Shown: positions 1 through 11,828, counted from the first letter of the stretch. The stretch: 64,000 nucleotides of DNA from Proteus terrae (GCF_003144325.1 NZ_PENS01000005.1:186001-250000); one strand, 5' to 3'. Notes: generated by a model not told the origin, from the sequence alone. A program made the numbers and translations.

Positions 1-1452
1 AATCGTGTATGGCAGTGCCATTATTACCATTCGGCCATATGATAAACGGATGAGCGGTGATAGTGCTGATGTTAATAAGAACAGGAATGCAGCTTGACCA
101 TTTGGGGTCGCAACAGAAGGTAAGTTTGTACCTGTATTAATAGCAACACCAATATGTTCATATTGTGATTGGCTAATTAATCCATCTTGCAATGCGGTTA
201 AAGCTTCACTGATATAAACCGTACCTACAAACACGTTATCAGAAATAGCAGATAGTAGACCATTAAAGAGGTAAAAAAGGGATAGTTGTGAGGATTCTGA
301 AGCTTGAAGAACAAACTGAATAATAGGGCCAAATAACTGTTGGTCAATAATAACGGCAACGATAGAGAAGAATACGGTCAATAATGCAGTAAAAGGTAAG
401 GCTTCTTCAAATGCTTTACCAAGAGCATGTTCTTCTGTGATCCCACAAAATGCAGTGGCAAGAATAATAACAGATAAACCGATAATACCGACTTCTGCTA
501 AATGGAGCGCTAAAGCAACAATCAACCAAATACCAATTAATGCTTGGATCATTAGTTGAGCTTTTTCTTGAGATGTACGTTTTTCACTGTTTTTTCTGTC
601 GTATTCAGTTAGAACTTTACGAACTAAATCAGGCAATTCAGCGCCATAACCAAAGAGCTTAAAGCGTTCTACTAAGTAGCACACTGCAAGACCAGCAAAG
701 AAAACAGGAATAGTGACAGGTGACATTCTGATGAAGAAGGTCACAAAATCCCATTCTAAATGTTTTGCAATAATCAGGTTTTGTGGTTCACCTACCATGG
801 TCATTACGCCACCTAACGCAGTACCGATACCGGCATGCATCATTAAGCTACGTAAAAAGGCACGGAATTGTTCTAAAGTTTGTTTTTTTTCTGCGGTATC
901 AATAAATCTATCATTACTTAATTCTGCACCTGATTGATTAGAGGCAAAATTATGATAAATAGAGTAGAAACCGAGAGAGACACTGATTACAACCGCGATT
1001 ACAGTTAAAGCATCTAAAAAGGCAGATAAAAAGGCACTTGCAAAGCAAAAGGCAATAGATAACATTCGTTTAGAACGAATGGATAACAGCAGTTTAGTAA
1101 AAGCAAACAGCAATAATTGCTTCATAAAATAGATACCTGCAACCATAAAGACAAGAAGCAAAATCACTTCAAGGTTGTTGGCAATTTCATGACCAATCTG
1201 TTTTGGGCTAGTCATACCAATGATGACAGCCTCAATGGCAAGTAATCCTCCGGGTTGTAATGGGTAACACTTTAGCGCCATAGCTAGTGTAAAAATAAAT
1301 TCTACAACTAATAGCCAACCGGCGACAAAAGGGTCAACAAAGAAAAAAATCAGTGGGTTGATAATTAAAAAAATAAGAATAGCAAGCTTATACCAATCTG
1401 GGGAATTTCCCATAAAGTTCTTTAGTAGTGCTTGTCTTATACTCATATCCAT
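1..1452 (-). CDS. nhaB: Na+/H+ antiporter NhaB (partial, C-terminus beyond window)
   Basis: NhaB is an inner-membrane sodium/proton antiporter that exports Na+ and supports pH and salt homeostasis. The reverse-strand translation follows enterobacterial NhaB throughout, including the N-terminal [10 protein letters not shown], the segment [20 protein letters not shown], and [16 protein letters not shown] near the right-hand end. It is strongly hydrophobic with many membrane segments. Roughly the last 30 residues lie beyond base 1. Three in-frame ATGs exist (1464, 1452, 1446). A GGAGG lies directly against the 1464 ATG, too close to serve it, so 1452 is preferred. The gene is divergent from fadR, as in E. 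coli. Confidence 0.95.
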   Translation of the reverse strand, partial: MDMSIRQALLKNFMGNSPDWYKLAILIFLIINPLIFFFVDPFVAGWLLVVEFIFTLAMALKCYPLQPGGLLAIEAVIIGMTSPKQIGHEIANNLEVILLLVFMVAGIYFMKQLLLFAFTKLLLSIRSKRMLSIAFCFASAFLSAFLDALTVIAVVISVSLGFYSIYHNFASNQSGAELSNDRFIDTAEKKQTLEQFRAFLRSLMMHAGIGTALGGVMTMVGEPQNLIIAKHLEWDFVTFFIRMSPVTIPVFFAGLAVCYLVERFKLFGYGAELPDLVRKVLTEYDRKNSEKRTSQEKAQLMIQALIGIWLIVALALHLAEVGIIGLSVIILATAFCGITEEHALGKAFEEALPFTALLTVFFSIVAVIIDQQLFGPIIQFVLQASESSQLSLFYLFNGLLSAISDNVFVGTVYISEALTALQDGLISQSQYEHIGVAINTGTNLPSVATPNGQAAFLFLLTSALSPLIRLSYGRMVIMALPYTI

Positions 1453-1685
1453 TAGGTTTCTCATCCTCCAAATAGAGATTTTAAGCGCAATGATACGCAA
1501 TTGAACCATAGTACGCGCTAATCGCTGTGAAATTAAGCGCATTAGTAATAATAAATTGATAAAACTACATCAAGTTTTATGATGCCATTCACTATTTAAT
1601 GATGGTTGAGCTATATCAAAATTACGCATTCTGATATTATCTTTTTCATTATTAGCAGAAAAATCGCTTCGGAAGAAATAAAAAT

Positions 1686-2405
1686 ATGGTTATTAAGGCT
1701 CAAAGCCCCGCAGGTTTTGCGGAAGAGTATATTGTTGAAAGCATCTGGAATAATCGTTTTCCTCCTGGATCTATTCTTCCAGCGGAACGTGAGCTCTCTG
1801 AATTAATTGGTGTTACAAGAACCACATTAAGAGAAGTGTTACAACGCCTTGCTCGTGATGGTTGGTTAACTATTCAACACGGAAAGCCAACGAAGGTAAA
1901 CAATTTCTGGGAAACATCTGGCCTTAATATCCTTGAAACAGTTGCTCGTCTTGATCATGATCGAGTACCACAGTTAATAGATAATTTATTGGCTGTCAGA
2001 ACCAATATTTCAGCTATTTTTATACGGACAGCATTTAGAAATAGCCCTGAAAAATGTATTGAAGTTTTAAACCATGAGCTTACCACTGAAAATAGCGCTG
2101 ATGAGTTTAGTGAACTGGATTACAACATTTTCCGTGGATTAGCGTTTGCGTCAGGTAATCCAATTTATGGTCTTATCTTAAATGGTTTAAAAGGGCTTTA
2201 TACGCGCGTAGGCCGTTATTATTTCTCAAATATTCAAGCCAAAGAACTCGCGTTAGCATTCTATAAAAAACTGGCTACATTATGTGAGCAAAAAGATGTC
2301 GAGCATGTCATGGAATGCGTTCGCCAATATGGTAAAGACAGTGGTATTATCTGGCAAAGTTTACAGTCACCACTACCTAGTGATCTAGAAGAAGTAAAAC
2401 GCTAA
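1686..2405 (+). CDS. fadR: Fatty-acid metabolism regulator FadR
   Basis: FadR is a GntR-family transcription factor that represses fatty-acid degradation genes and activates unsaturated fatty-acid synthesis. Long-chain acyl-CoA releases it from DNA. The 239-residue product has the family's usual length. The N-terminal winged helix-turn-helix (about residues 10-75) includes [20 protein letters not shown] and is nearly identical to the E. coli protein. The C-terminal acyl-CoA-binding helical domain (about 80-230) keeps [20 protein letters not shown]. The ATG is preceded by GGAAG at a suitable distance. The gene stands alone, divergent from nhaB, and is followed by a strong terminator. Confidence 0.97.
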   Translation: MVIKAQSPAGFAEEYIVESIWNNRFPPGSILPAERELSELIGVTRTTLREVLQRLARDGWLTIQHGKPTKVNNFWETSGLNILETVARLDHDRVPQLIDNLLAVRTNISAIFIRTAFRNSPEKCIEVLNHELTTENSADEFSELDYNIFRGLAFASGNPIYGLILNGLKGLYTRVGRYYFSNIQAKELALAFYKKLATLCEQKDVEHVMECVRQYGKDSGIIWQSLQSPLPSDLEEVKR

Positions 2406-2433
2406 TTACGATTGTTGCTTTATCACAATAGAA

Positions 2434-2472
2434 AAAACCAGTATTCATATAATTTGTGATACTGGTTTTTTT
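2434..2472 (+). terminator. Rho-independent terminator of fadR
   Basis: An 11-bp perfect stem (AAAACCAGTAT with ATACTGGTTTT) around a 14-base loop runs into a T-run. It begins 28 bases after the fadR stop. Confidence 0.9.
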
Positions 2473-2881
2473 ATGCTTTTAAAAAGCGAAAAAGTGTCAT
2501 TTTTTAGGCAATGCTTTAAATAGGTTATTTTTAGTAAAAAGAGTAACCAAAGTGAGTTAATTAAAGATTTATCATCTTAAATTAAGTCTATTATTGGGTT
2601 TTAATAAAATCTCAATTTTATCTTCTTACATCTTAAACTCTTTTCAATTTTAAATAATTTACTAATCAATATTATTATAATTTATGGTGATAATTATATC
2701 TTGTTGATTTCATGCGTTAATTCAATAATTATTTTTGAAAATTACTTGTCGAATAGCAATCAAATGTGACTCAACTCTAAAATTTGCTTTTTTATTGGTC
2801 TAGATGATTATTCTATATTGGCTTTTTGTGTATGGAATATTATTCTTATGTTATATCAATGTAAATTATTGGAGTCTTGCC
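2473..2881. other. fadR-dadA spacer with dad promoter region
   Basis: This is about 400 bases of very AT-rich DNA without a credible gene. It must carry the dadAX promoter. The half-site TGTGA near 2765 lies within AAATGTGACTCAACTC, but its right half does not match CRP, so I only note it. In E. coli dadAX is controlled by Lrp and CRP (known). The AT-rich tract would suit Lrp or H-NS binding (inference). Confidence 0.5.
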
Positions 2882-4186
2882 ATGAAAGTGATCATCTTAG
2901 GTGGCGGCGTTATTGGTGTAACAAGTGCGTGGTATCTTGTGCAACAAGGCCATGAAGTCGTTGTTGTTGATAGACAAAGCAGTGCAGCAGAAGAGACTAG
3001 TGCAGGTAATGCAGGCCAGATATCTCCAGGGTATGCAACGCCTTGGGGAGCACCAGGTATTCCATTAAAAGCAGTTAAATGGATGTTCCAAAAGCACGCA
3101 CCATTAGCAATTAAACCTGATGGCTCACTTTTCCAGTTACGTTGGATGTGGCAAATGTTACGTAATTGTGATGCGTCACATTACACCATGAATAAAAGTC
3201 GTATGGTGCGTATTGCTGAATATAGCCGTGATTGTATTCGCCAGTTACGCCAAGATACTGGTATTGAATATGAAGGGCGTCAAGGTGGCACTCTGCAACT
3301 TTTTCGCGATCAAAAGCAATTTGATAATGCAGCCAATGATATTGCTGTATTAAAGCAAGAGGGTGTTGCTTATGAATTGTTAACTGCGGATCAATTAAAA
3401 TTAGCAGAGCCAGCTCTTGAGCATGTTAGTCACAAATTGACAGGTGGTTTACGTTTACCGAATGATGAAACGGGTGATTGCCAAACTTTTACGAAAAAAC
3501 TCGCTAAAATGGCAGAGGATGCCGGTGTTACGTTCCTATTTAACAAAGAAATCAAACATTTGTTATTTGATGGTGATAAAGTAGCGGGTGTTCAATGCCA
3601 TGATGGATTATTAACAGCCGATCACTATGTTGTTGCCATGGGCTCTTACTCAACAGAGTTTTTGAAAAACAAAGTCGCCATTCCAGTTTATCCTCTTAAA
3701 GGTTATTCACTTACGATGCCGATTATTGATGCATCAAGAGCACCAACATCCACTATTTTAGATGAAACCTATAAAATTGCAGTAACACGTTTTGATGAAC
3801 GAATTCGTGTCGGTGGAATGGCGGAGGTCGTTGGTTTTAATCTGGACATTTTAAAATCGCGCTGTGAAACATTAAAAATGGTTGTACAAGATCTCTATCA
3901 AGGTGGCGGTGATATTGAAAAAGCCACATTTTGGACGGGTTTAAGACCTATGACGCCTGATGGTACGCCTATTGTAGGGCCTACGGCTTATCGTAATTTA
4001 TCTTTAAATACAGGGCACGGCACATTAGGTTGGACAATGGCATGCGGCTCTGGCCAATTATTGGCTGATTTAATTTCAGGAAACAAACCTGCTATTGCTG
4101 CTGATGATTTATCTGTGTTTCGGTATATCGATGGCTTTAATACTAAATTGCTCTTACCGGGGCAAAAACTTGATGCAGCTTATTAA
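2882..4186 (+). CDS. dadA: D-amino acid dehydrogenase (D-alanine catabolism)
   Basis: DadA is a membrane-associated flavoprotein that oxidatively deaminates D-amino acids, chiefly D-alanine, to 2-oxo acids and passes electrons to the respiratory chain. The start at 2882 gives a 434-residue protein opening with the FAD dinucleotide-binding motif [19 protein letters not shown]. An upstream in-frame ATG would add 26 hydrophobic residues that the family lacks, and GGAGTCTTGCC sits just before 2882. Conserved blocks include [43 protein letters not shown] and [18 protein letters not shown]. dadX follows after 13 bases, forming the dadAX operon in which racemase and dehydrogenase together degrade L-alanine. 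Confidence 0.96.
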   Translation: MKVIILGGGVIGVTSAWYLVQQGHEVVVVDRQSSAAEETSAGNAGQISPGYATPWGAPGIPLKAVKWMFQKHAPLAIKPDGSLFQLRWMWQMLRNCDASHYTMNKSRMVRIAEYSRDCIRQLRQDTGIEYEGRQGGTLQLFRDQKQFDNAANDIAVLKQEGVAYELLTADQLKLAEPALEHVSHKLTGGLRLPNDETGDCQTFTKKLAKMAEDAGVTFLFNKEIKHLLFDGDKVAGVQCHDGLLTADHYVVAMGSYSTEFLKNKVAIPVYPLKGYSLTMPIIDASRAPTSTILDETYKIAVTRFDERIRVGGMAEVVGFNLDILKSRCETLKMVVQDLYQGGGDIEKATFWTGLRPMTPDGTPIVGPTAYRNLSLNTGHGTLGWTMACGSGQLLADLISGNKPAIAADDLSVFRYIDGFNTKLLLPGQKLDAAY

Positions 4187-4199
4187 TTGAGGAAAAACC

Positions 4200-5312
4200 A
4201 TGTCCAGACCCACAAAAGTAACCATTAACCTCGATGCATTAAGCCATAATCTGTCTGTTATTAAAGAGAGAGTCAAGGGCAGCAAAGTGTGGTCTGTTGT
4301 GAAAGCAGATGCTTATGGACATGGATTATCCTGTGTTTGGCCTGCATTAAGTCATACCGATGGCTTTGCATTAATTGAGCTAGACAAAGCTGTCATGCTA
4401 AGAGAGCAGGGGTGGGTAGGGCCTATCCTTTTGCTGGAAGGTTTTTTTAAGCCAGAAGATGTTTATTTATTAGAACGTTATTCCTTAACGACAACAATTC
4501 ATTCTGATTGGCAATTTGATGCTATAGAAAATGCACAATTAGAAAGGCCCATTAATATCTATCTTAAGCTTAACAGTGGAATGAATCGGCTAGGCTACCG
4601 ACCTGACACTTATAAGCAAGCAATTGCTCGTGCAAAAAGTATCAAAAATATTGGTTCTATTATTCAAATGTCGCATTTTGCTAATGCAGATACGGGATTG
4701 AATATGGATGTACAAAAGGCCGCTATTAATCAGGCAATGGTAAATGAATTACCTCGGTGTTTGGCAAATTCAGCCGCAACACTGTTTGATCCTGAAACTT
4801 ATCAAGATTGGGTGCGCCCGGGCATTATTTTATATGGTGTTTCGCCTTCAGGTGTTTGGCAAGATATTGCTGATTTCGATTTACAACCCGTAATGACATT
4901 TAATAGTGAGATATTAGCTATTCAACAAGTCAAAAAAGGTGAGCAAATAGGCTATGGTAGCCGATATACTGCTGAGCGTGATATGCGGATCGCTGTTGTT
5001 GCCTGTGGTTATGCTGATGGTTATCCAAGACATGCGCCAGACGGTACACCCGTTATTGTTAATGGGCATAAAACACAATTGGTCGGGCGTATTTCTATGG
5101 ATATGCTAACCGTTGATGTAACGGATTTTCCTGATGTGAGTTACGGTAGTCCGGTTGAATTATGGGGAGAGCAATTGCCTGTTGATGATGTCGCAACGGC
5201 ATGTGGCACTATTGGTTACGAATTATTGTGTGCAATTGCACCAAGAGTGACTGTTGAAGTGATGATAAATCTACCTAATTCCACTTTTTCTGATCTAAAT
5301 GAAAGTTGTTGA
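4200..5312 (+). CDS. dadX: Catabolic alanine racemase
   Basis: This is a PLP-dependent racemase interconverting L- and D-alanine. In this operon it supplies D-alanine to DadA for catabolism, and it can also feed peptidoglycan synthesis. The PLP lysine lies in VVKADAYGHG near residue 35. The second catalytic residue, a tyrosine, is in IGYGSRYTAERD. VRPGIILYGVSPS and ISMDMLTVDVTD are further family blocks. At 370 residues it is slightly longer than E. coli DadX (356), mostly through a short polar C-terminal tail. The biosynthetic paralogue Alr has the same fold, so the name rests on the dadA neighbour. Confidence 0.95.
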   Translation: MSRPTKVTINLDALSHNLSVIKERVKGSKVWSVVKADAYGHGLSCVWPALSHTDGFALIELDKAVMLREQGWVGPILLLEGFFKPEDVYLLERYSLTTTIHSDWQFDAIENAQLERPINIYLKLNSGMNRLGYRPDTYKQAIARAKSIKNIGSIIQMSHFANADTGLNMDVQKAAINQAMVNELPRCLANSAATLFDPETYQDWVRPGIILYGVSPSGVWQDIADFDLQPVMTFNSEILAIQQVKKGEQIGYGSRYTAERDMRIAVVACGYADGYPRHAPDGTPVIVNGHKTQLVGRISMDMLTVDVTDFPDVSYGSPVELWGEQLPVDDVATACGTIGYELLCAIAPRVTVEVMINLPNSTFSDLNESC

Positions 5313-5361
5313 TAATCACTAAACTAGAATAAGCTTAAATTTATTTTGATTTGGTGATCCT

Positions 5362-7665
5362 ATGAGTAACGGCATTGCATTGCGTGTGAAAGGAAAGGTT
5401 CAAGGCGTTGGATTTCGCCCATTTGTTTGGCAACTAGCCCATCGTTTTGGTTTATTAGGGCAAGTAAGTAATGATAGTTTAGGTGTATTGGTACATTTAA
5501 CCCCTTCACCTAAAAATGCGCTCTTTATCGAAGCATTAAAAGCAGAATGCCCCCCACTAGCACGCATTGAACGAATAGAAGAATCGCCCTATCAATGGGA
5601 ACAGCTACCCACAGACTTTATTATTGTAAAAAGTGGTGGTGGCGAAATGGATACACAAGTTGTTCCTGATGCAACAACTTGCCAAGCTTGTATTAATGAA
5701 TTGTTTGATCCTCAAAATCGTCGTTATCATTATCCTTTTATCAACTGCACACATTGTGGCCCTCGTTTTACTATCATAAAAAAAATGCCTTACGATAGGC
5801 CTTTTACTTCAATGTCTGAGTTTCCATTCTGTCCTGAATGTAAACATGAATATGAAGATCCCGCAGATAGACGGTTTCATGCTCAGCCTAATGCATGTCC
5901 TGTCTGTGGACCCCATATCTGGCTTGAAGATAATCAGAGTAAAGAGCTAGCAACAAAAGAGCTCGCATTAACTCAAACTTGTGAAGCATTACTTGCTGGA
6001 AAGATTATTGCCGTTAAAGGTATTGGTGGTTTTCATTTAGTATGTGATGCACGCAATAATGAGAGTGTTGCATTATTACGAGAGCGCAAATATCGACCTG
6101 CGAAGCCTCTCGCTGTGATGCTCACAGGAATTGATCAAATTAAAGCAGATAAGCAAGAACCAGATTTTCTTTCAACTGCTATCCAAGCGTTGCAAAGCAC
6201 TGCTGCCCCAATTGTATTAATCCCCAAAACAGTTGCACCTAAACTTGCGGAGCTTATTGCGCCAGGATTAACTGAAATTGGTGTTATGTTGCCAGCCAAT
6301 CCATTGCAACATCTATTAGCGCGTGGCACAAATATTCCACTTGTTATGACATCAGGCAATACGTCAGGTCATACGCCGGCATTAAGTAACGAAGATGCCT
6401 TAATGCAATTGAAAGATATTGCAGATTTATTCTTAATGCACAATAGAGAGATCATACAAAGAGCTGATGATTCACTTGTTCGCATTGAGGGTAAAAAGAG
6501 TGTGATGATCAGACGATCTCGAGGTTATGTCCCAGATGCGATTTCATTACCTGAAGATTTTGGAGAACAACCCTCAGTACTCGCGATGGGGGGTGATCTC
6601 AAAAATGTATTTTGCCTATTACGCCAACATCAAGCCATTATGGGGCCTCATTTAGGGGATCTTGATGATTTAAGTGTGCGACAGCAGTTGATAAAATCGT
6701 TGGCTCTCTTTCAGCAAATTTATCGTTTTACGCCTAAAGCGATTGTGGTAGATGCACATCCTAACTACATTAGTCATCAACTGGGTAAACAATTTGCTCA
6801 AGAGCAAAATATTCCTCTTATTGAAGTTTTTCACCATCATGCGCATATTGTTTCTTGTCTAGCTGAACATGGTCATACACACCAACAAGGTGCTGTCATT
6901 GGTATTGCGCTTGATGGATTAGGCTTTGGACAAGATGGCACGTTATGGGGAGGGGAGTGTCTGCTGGTGGACTATCAAAAATCAGAGCGGATTGGTGGGC
7001 TTCCTGCTGTTGCGATGCCAGGAGGTAATCTTGCCTCTATTCAACCTTGGCGAAACTGGTTCGCACATTTAGCTACTTTTTCTGAAGATTGGCAAGGTAG
7101 TGTAATCGCCCAAATGGTGCCTAGCAATGATTTGCAGATATTAAGTAAGGCCGTAGAGCGTGGCTTAAATTCACCTAAAGCCTCTTCTTGTGGACGTTTT
7201 TTTGATGCGGTTTCAGCATCATTAGGATTAGCCCCTAAAGAGATAAGTTGGGAAGGTGAAGCGGCTTGCTATCTACAAACAGCAGCATTAGCGTGCCATC
7301 AAGAAAAACAGGCAGAAATAATTAAGCAATATGGGCATCTAATGCCGGTAAAAAATAGTGTGCTTGATTTGTCGGTTTTTTGGTCTCTTTGGGAAAGTGT
7401 AGCGCTGAATGTCAGTGAAAAAGCATGGTTATTTCATTATCTATTAGCTGAAGGTTTAGGCGATATTGCATTGCAATATGCAGATAAATACCAGATTGAC
7501 ACCATTGTACTGACGGGTGGTGTGTTAAATAATACATTACTCAAACATCTGTTTAAGAAAAAGTTAAACAATAAAAAAGTAATTGCCCCTATGATGTTAC
7601 CAGCTGGAGACGGTGGTATTGCATTAGGGCAAGCGCTGATTGCTACACATTTAATGCATAACTAA
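5362..7665 (+). CDS. hypF: Carbamoyltransferase HypF (NiFe-hydrogenase maturation)
   Basis: HypF makes the thiocarbamoyl group that becomes the cyanide ligands of the [NiFe]-hydrogenase active site, using carbamoyl phosphate and ATP and handing the product to HypE. All expected domains are visible in order: an N-terminal acylphosphatase-like domain (VKGKVQGVGFRPFVWQLAHR), paired zinc fingers (CQAC, CTHC, CPEC, CPVC; about residues 110-185), a YrdC-like domain (about 200-390), and the C-terminal carbamoyltransferase with HHHAHIVSC and GGVLNNTLL. At 767 residues it is slightly longer than E. coli HypF. It follows dadX by about 50 bases on the same strand with no other hyp gene in view. Confidence 0.96.
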   Translation: MSNGIALRVKGKVQGVGFRPFVWQLAHRFGLLGQVSNDSLGVLVHLTPSPKNALFIEALKAECPPLARIERIEESPYQWEQLPTDFIIVKSGGGEMDTQVVPDATTCQACINELFDPQNRRYHYPFINCTHCGPRFTIIKKMPYDRPFTSMSEFPFCPECKHEYEDPADRRFHAQPNACPVCGPHIWLEDNQSKELATKELALTQTCEALLAGKIIAVKGIGGFHLVCDARNNESVALLRERKYRPAKPLAVMLTGIDQIKADKQEPDFLSTAIQALQSTAAPIVLIPKTVAPKLAELIAPGLTEIGVMLPANPLQHLLARGTNIPLVMTSGNTSGHTPALSNEDALMQLKDIADLFLMHNREIIQRADDSLVRIEGKKSVMIRRSRGYVPDAISLPEDFGEQPSVLAMGGDLKNVFCLLRQHQAIMGPHLGDLDDLSVRQQLIKSLALFQQIYRFTPKAIVVDAHPNYISHQLGKQFAQEQNIPLIEVFHHHAHIVSCLAEHGHTHQQGAVIGIALDGLGFGQDGTLWGGECLLVDYQKSERIGGLPAVAMPGGNLASIQPWRNWFAHLATFSEDWQGSVIAQMVPSNDLQILSKAVERGLNSPKASSCGRFFDAVSASLGLAPKEISWEGEAACYLQTAALACHQEKQAEIIKQYGHLMPVKNSVLDLSVFWSLWESVALNVSEKAWLFHYLLAEGLGDIALQYADKYQIDTIVLTGGVLNNTLLKHLFKKKLNNKKVIAPMMLPAGDGGIALGQALIATHLMHN

Positions 7666-7758
7666 AATGATATAGGTAAAATAATACCAGTTTTAGTTAT
7701 TTGTGACTGAAATAGGTTTTTGGTTGCTACTTTATTAATGACAATATGGAAAATCATC

Positions 7759-8511
7759 GTGAGTAATAAGAAGATTATCATTTCTTTAGCCGTTATTGCA
7801 GGACTTAGCACACCAGCAGCATTTGCTGGAGAATGGTCAATTGGTGGTTCAGTCTTAGCACAAGTCACTCCTTATAAAGGGGCTAAATCAAAAGATTATT
7901 TATTACCAGTACCACAAGTTAACTACCAGTCAGAAAACTTTTATTTCGCAACGTTAGCTGCGGGATATTACCTGTGGAATACACCTAAAGATCAACTTTC
8001 TGTTGATTTGCACTATTATCCTCAGGCTTATAAACCAAGTGATAGTGACGATGAGCAAATGAAAAAACTGAATCGTCGTCGTGACACCATGATGGGTGGC
8101 TTTACTTATAAACACCATGAATCATGGGGTAGCTTAAGAGCGATTGTTTCTGGTGATATGCTGGGTAAAAGTAATGGTATTATTGCTGATGCTGCCTATT
8201 TATATCCTTTCGAATTAGGTAATTGGTCTTTCCAACCTGGTGCGGGTATTGTTTGGGAAAACAAAAAGCAAAATCGTTATGCGTATGGTATTACTCATGC
8301 AGAATCACAGCGTAGTGGTTTAGCTGAATACACACCAAATGATAGCTGGAGGCCTTATGTTGAACTCTCTGCTAACTATAAATTTGCCGAAAAATGGAAT
8401 TTCTTTGCAATGGGCCGTGTTGACCATTTACCAAGTGAAGTGAAAGACAGCCCAATGGTGAATAAATCTGTTACTGCGATTGTGTGGACAGGTGTGACTT
8501 ACACATTCTAA
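7759..8511 (+). CDS. MipA/OmpV-family outer-membrane protein
   Basis: The product resembles the MipA/OmpV family of small outer-membrane beta-barrels, whose E. coli member MipA scaffolds murein enzymes. Its own role is not determined. It has a clear signal peptide with hydrophobic core and a probable cleavage after TPAAFA, then GEWSIGGSVLAQVTPYKG, alternating aromatic/polar strands, and an aromatic C-terminus ending VWTGVTYTF, as expected for barrel insertion. The GTG at 7759 is chosen because it opens directly into the signal peptide with GGA eight bases upstream. An in-frame ATG at 7738 would add seven residues. The next element is a bidirectional terminator, so it is probably monocistronic or co-transcribed with hypF. 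Confidence 0.75.
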   Translation: MSNKKIIISLAVIAGLSTPAAFAGEWSIGGSVLAQVTPYKGAKSKDYLLPVPQVNYQSENFYFATLAAGYYLWNTPKDQLSVDLHYYPQAYKPSDSDDEQMKKLNRRRDTMMGGFTYKHHESWGSLRAIVSGDMLGKSNGIIADAAYLYPFELGNWSFQPGAGIVWENKKQNRYAYGITHAESQRSGLAEYTPNDSWRPYVELSANYKFAEKWNFFAMGRVDHLPSEVKDSPMVNKSVTAIVWTGVTYTF

Positions 8512-8553
8512 TTAGCAGAAATTTGGTTAGAATTTAGTGAGATTAATGATGAT

Positions 8554-8586
8554 AAAAAAGCTTCGATTTAAATTCGAAGCTTTTTT
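8554..8586. terminator. Bidirectional terminator between the mipA-like gene and yeaD
   Basis: The inverted repeat AGCTTCGA/TCGAAGCT is flanked by an A-run on the left and a T-run on the right. It can therefore stop transcription from both convergent genes. Confidence 0.9.
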
Positions 8587-8610
8587 ATTGTGTAAGATGC
8601 CAGCAATACT

Positions 8611-9495
8611 TTATTTTTCAGCAATATTCTTACGAACACGGACTACCAAAGATAAACGGCCGGGATGAACATTATCTGGTTTTAATGGCTGGTGGATACG
8701 TGCGGTTTCTACACAAGCCATTTTACGATAACCACCAGAACTCATATCTTTCATTGAACTTGCAAGCTCTGCGCCGGGGTTCCAACACACGACATCACTA
8801 TGGTGATAATGATGAACTTCAATTGTGCGATCCCAACCATCATCATGAATGAGATTAAAATCATCAGGCTCCGTATAAAGCCTGTCAGTGCGTCCATTAA
8901 AGCGTAATGAGGTTTCATCAGTGTAAACCTCTTTATCTGCCACTGTGTCAATGTAGTGGCCTCCTAGGCCGGTTACAGAGACATTATCGATATCACTCAC
9001 ATTAAAATAAGAGTGAAGAGCAGCTGTCGCTTCATAATCACCATAAGATTCTAATTCAACCTCACAGGTTGCTCCTAATTTAAAACGAGCAATAACAGTA
9101 AAGGGATGAGGCCAATATTTTTGCGTTTGTTGACTCTCTTTTAATGTCATGGTGATGAGGACACCATCATCTTGTTCTGTATGAGCACTAAATTCCCAAG
9201 GAAGAATACGTGCAAATCCATGACTTGGTGTACCTGCTGAAGCAAACCAAGGCCAGCAAATAGGGATACCACCACGAATGGCTACACCTGGAGTGAAGAG
9301 AGAGGCTTCACTTACCCAAAATACAGGATGTTCTTGTGCAGGTTGCCAAGCAATTAAATGTGCGCCTTGAAGGCTGATAGCTGCGCGTACTTTAGGATGT
9401 GAAATAACAAGGATAGGAAGTTCGCCTAATTGCCGACGACTTAAGTAAGGTGATATCTGTTCAATAATCGGCAAAGAAAAAATTTTCTCATTCAT
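8611..9495 (-). CDS. yeaD: D-hexose-6-phosphate mutarotase (aldose 1-epimerase family)
   Basis: The 294-residue product belongs to the galactose mutarotase-like superfamily and matches YeaD, a cytosolic hexose-6-phosphate mutarotase speeding alpha/beta anomer exchange of glucose-6-phosphate. Family blocks are PVFWVSEASLFTPGVAIRGG, PICWPWFA, SHGFARILPWEF, LHSYFNVSD and WNPGAELASSMKDM, with histidines and a glutamate (ACVETARI) where the catalytic groups of this fold are placed. It lies directly downstream of gapA on the same strand, the order seen in E. coli, but the gapA terminator intervenes. Expression is thus from read-through or its own promoter. Confidence 0.93.
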   Translation of the reverse strand: MNEKIFSLPIIEQISPYLSRRQLGELPILVISHPKVRAAISLQGAHLIAWQPAQEHPVFWVSEASLFTPGVAIRGGIPICWPWFASAGTPSHGFARILPWEFSAHTEQDDGVLITMTLKESQQTQKYWPHPFTVIARFKLGATCEVELESYGDYEATAALHSYFNVSDIDNVSVTGLGGHYIDTVADKEVYTDETSLRFNGRTDRLYTEPDDFNLIHDDGWDRTIEVHHYHHSDVVCWNPGAELASSMKDMSSGGYRKMACVETARIHQPLKPDNVHPGRLSLVVRVRKNIAEK

Positions 9496-9549
9496 TATCT
9501 TATGACCTTATGTCACTGACTATTTCAATACAATAAACTGACTGGCTAA

Positions 9550-9580
9550 AAAATAAAAGAGCCACCGAAAAGGTGGCTCT
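9550..9580 (-). terminator. Rho-independent terminator of gapA
   Basis: A 9-bp perfect stem (AGAGCCACC with GGTGGCTCT), loop GAAAA, is followed on the minus strand by T-rich sequence. It starts 30 bases after the gapA stop and separates gapA from yeaD. Confidence 0.92.
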
Positions 9581-9609
9581 AAAAGAAATCGTGACTTTCT
9601 AAACTCTAA

Positions 9610-10948
<1,339 letters not shown>

Positions 10949-11386
10949 ATGGCAGATAATGAAAAGAAAGTGAATATTTCAAGCAATAACAATCACCTTG
11001 ATTTATCAACACTCAACGAAATGCAACGTTATGTGACGCAACAGCAAGGCACAGAACCTCCGTTTAGTGGTAAATTATTACACAATCGTCAAACAGGGAT
11101 TTATCACTGTTTATGTTGTTCGGCTCCTTTGTTTTATTCAGAGACGAAATTTGATGCAGGGTGTGGTTGGCCTAGCTTTTACCAACCCGTTAGTGATAAT
11201 GCAATTCGCTATATTGATGATTTTTCTCATAATATGAAAAGAACTGAAATACGTTGCCAGCAATGTGATGCACATTTAGGCCATGTTTTTAATGATGGCC
11301 CAGCCCCTACAGGGGAGCGTTATTGTGTTAATTCAGCATCTCTTTCATTTACGAATAGTGAAACAGGCGAAAAACAAGTCGGTTAA
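10949..11386 (+). CDS. msrB: Peptide-methionine (R)-S-oxide reductase
   Basis: MsrB reduces the R-epimer of methionine sulfoxide in proteins and so repairs oxidative damage in the cytosol. The 145-residue product carries both structural zinc CxxC pairs (CLCC and CQQC), the fold motif [23 protein letters not shown], and the C-terminal catalytic cysteine in [11 protein letters not shown]. The start is supported by AGAGG shortly upstream. It is divergent from gapA, as in E. coli, and precedes yeaC. Confidence 0.96.
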   Translation: MADNEKKVNISSNNNHLDLSTLNEMQRYVTQQQGTEPPFSGKLLHNRQTGIYHCLCCSAPLFYSETKFDAGCGWPSFYQPVSDNAIRYIDDFSHNMKRTEIRCQQCDAHLGHVFNDGPAPTGERYCVNSASLSFTNSETGEKQVG

Positions 11387-11467
11387 TCCAGTTAAATTAA
11401 CAAAATAACAACAATGGAAAAAACGATTCAGCCATTTCAAGAGATTATTTAGCTTATGGAGCAATCA

Positions 11468-11749
11468 ATGGAAGTTAATGAACTTATTTCGATGGTAACC
11501 CCTGAAATTTACCAACGTATTTCAACCGCAGTTGAACTAGGTAAATGGCCTGATGGCGTTACATTGACTGATGAGCAAAAAGAACATTGCATGCAGATTG
11601 TTTTATTATGGCAGGCGAAAAATAACCATACACCTGAGCATATGACAGTGGGAACTAATGGGCAAATTACCATGAAGAGCAAACAAGAATTAAAAGCTCA
11701 GTTTCAATCTGAACGTTTAGCAACACTAACACCAATGGATGATGACTAA
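11468..11749 (+). CDS. yeaC: YeaC family protein (DUF1315)
   Basis: This is a small uncharacterised protein conserved downstream of msrB in enterobacteria. The 93-residue product keeps the family segments MVTPEIYQRISTAVELGKWP, LTDEQKEHCMQ and GQITMKSKQEL. No signal peptide or membrane segment is visible, so it is probably cytosolic. The start at 11468 is preferred over an in-frame ATG at 11456 because GGAG lies seven bases before it and homologues begin there. It lies about 80 bases after msrB and is closed by a terminator. Function is unknown. Confidence 0.9.
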   Translation: MEVNELISMVTPEIYQRISTAVELGKWPDGVTLTDEQKEHCMQIVLLWQAKNNHTPEHMTVGTNGQITMKSKQELKAQFQSERLATLTPMDDD

Positions 11750-11777
11750 AACGTGTATTGAATGGATAGAATAGAGA

Positions 11778-11828
11778 TAAAAAAGGGTTAATTATTAACC
11801 AGGTTGGTTGGAAATTAACCTTTTTTTT
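11778..11828. terminator. Bidirectional terminator between yeaC and pncA
   Basis: GGTTAATT and AATTAACC arms are flanked by an A-run on one side and an eight-base T-run on the other. An inner alternative pairing (GGTTAAT/ATTAACC) is also possible. It sits between convergent yeaC and pncA. Confidence 0.85.

Noticed and set aside
1556-1573. TTGAT...ATCAA between nhaB and fadR as an FNR site
   Set aside because: The arms are eight bases apart instead of four.
2762-2790. Possible CRP site upstream of dadA
   Set aside because: Only the left half TGTGA fits; the right half and spacing do not.
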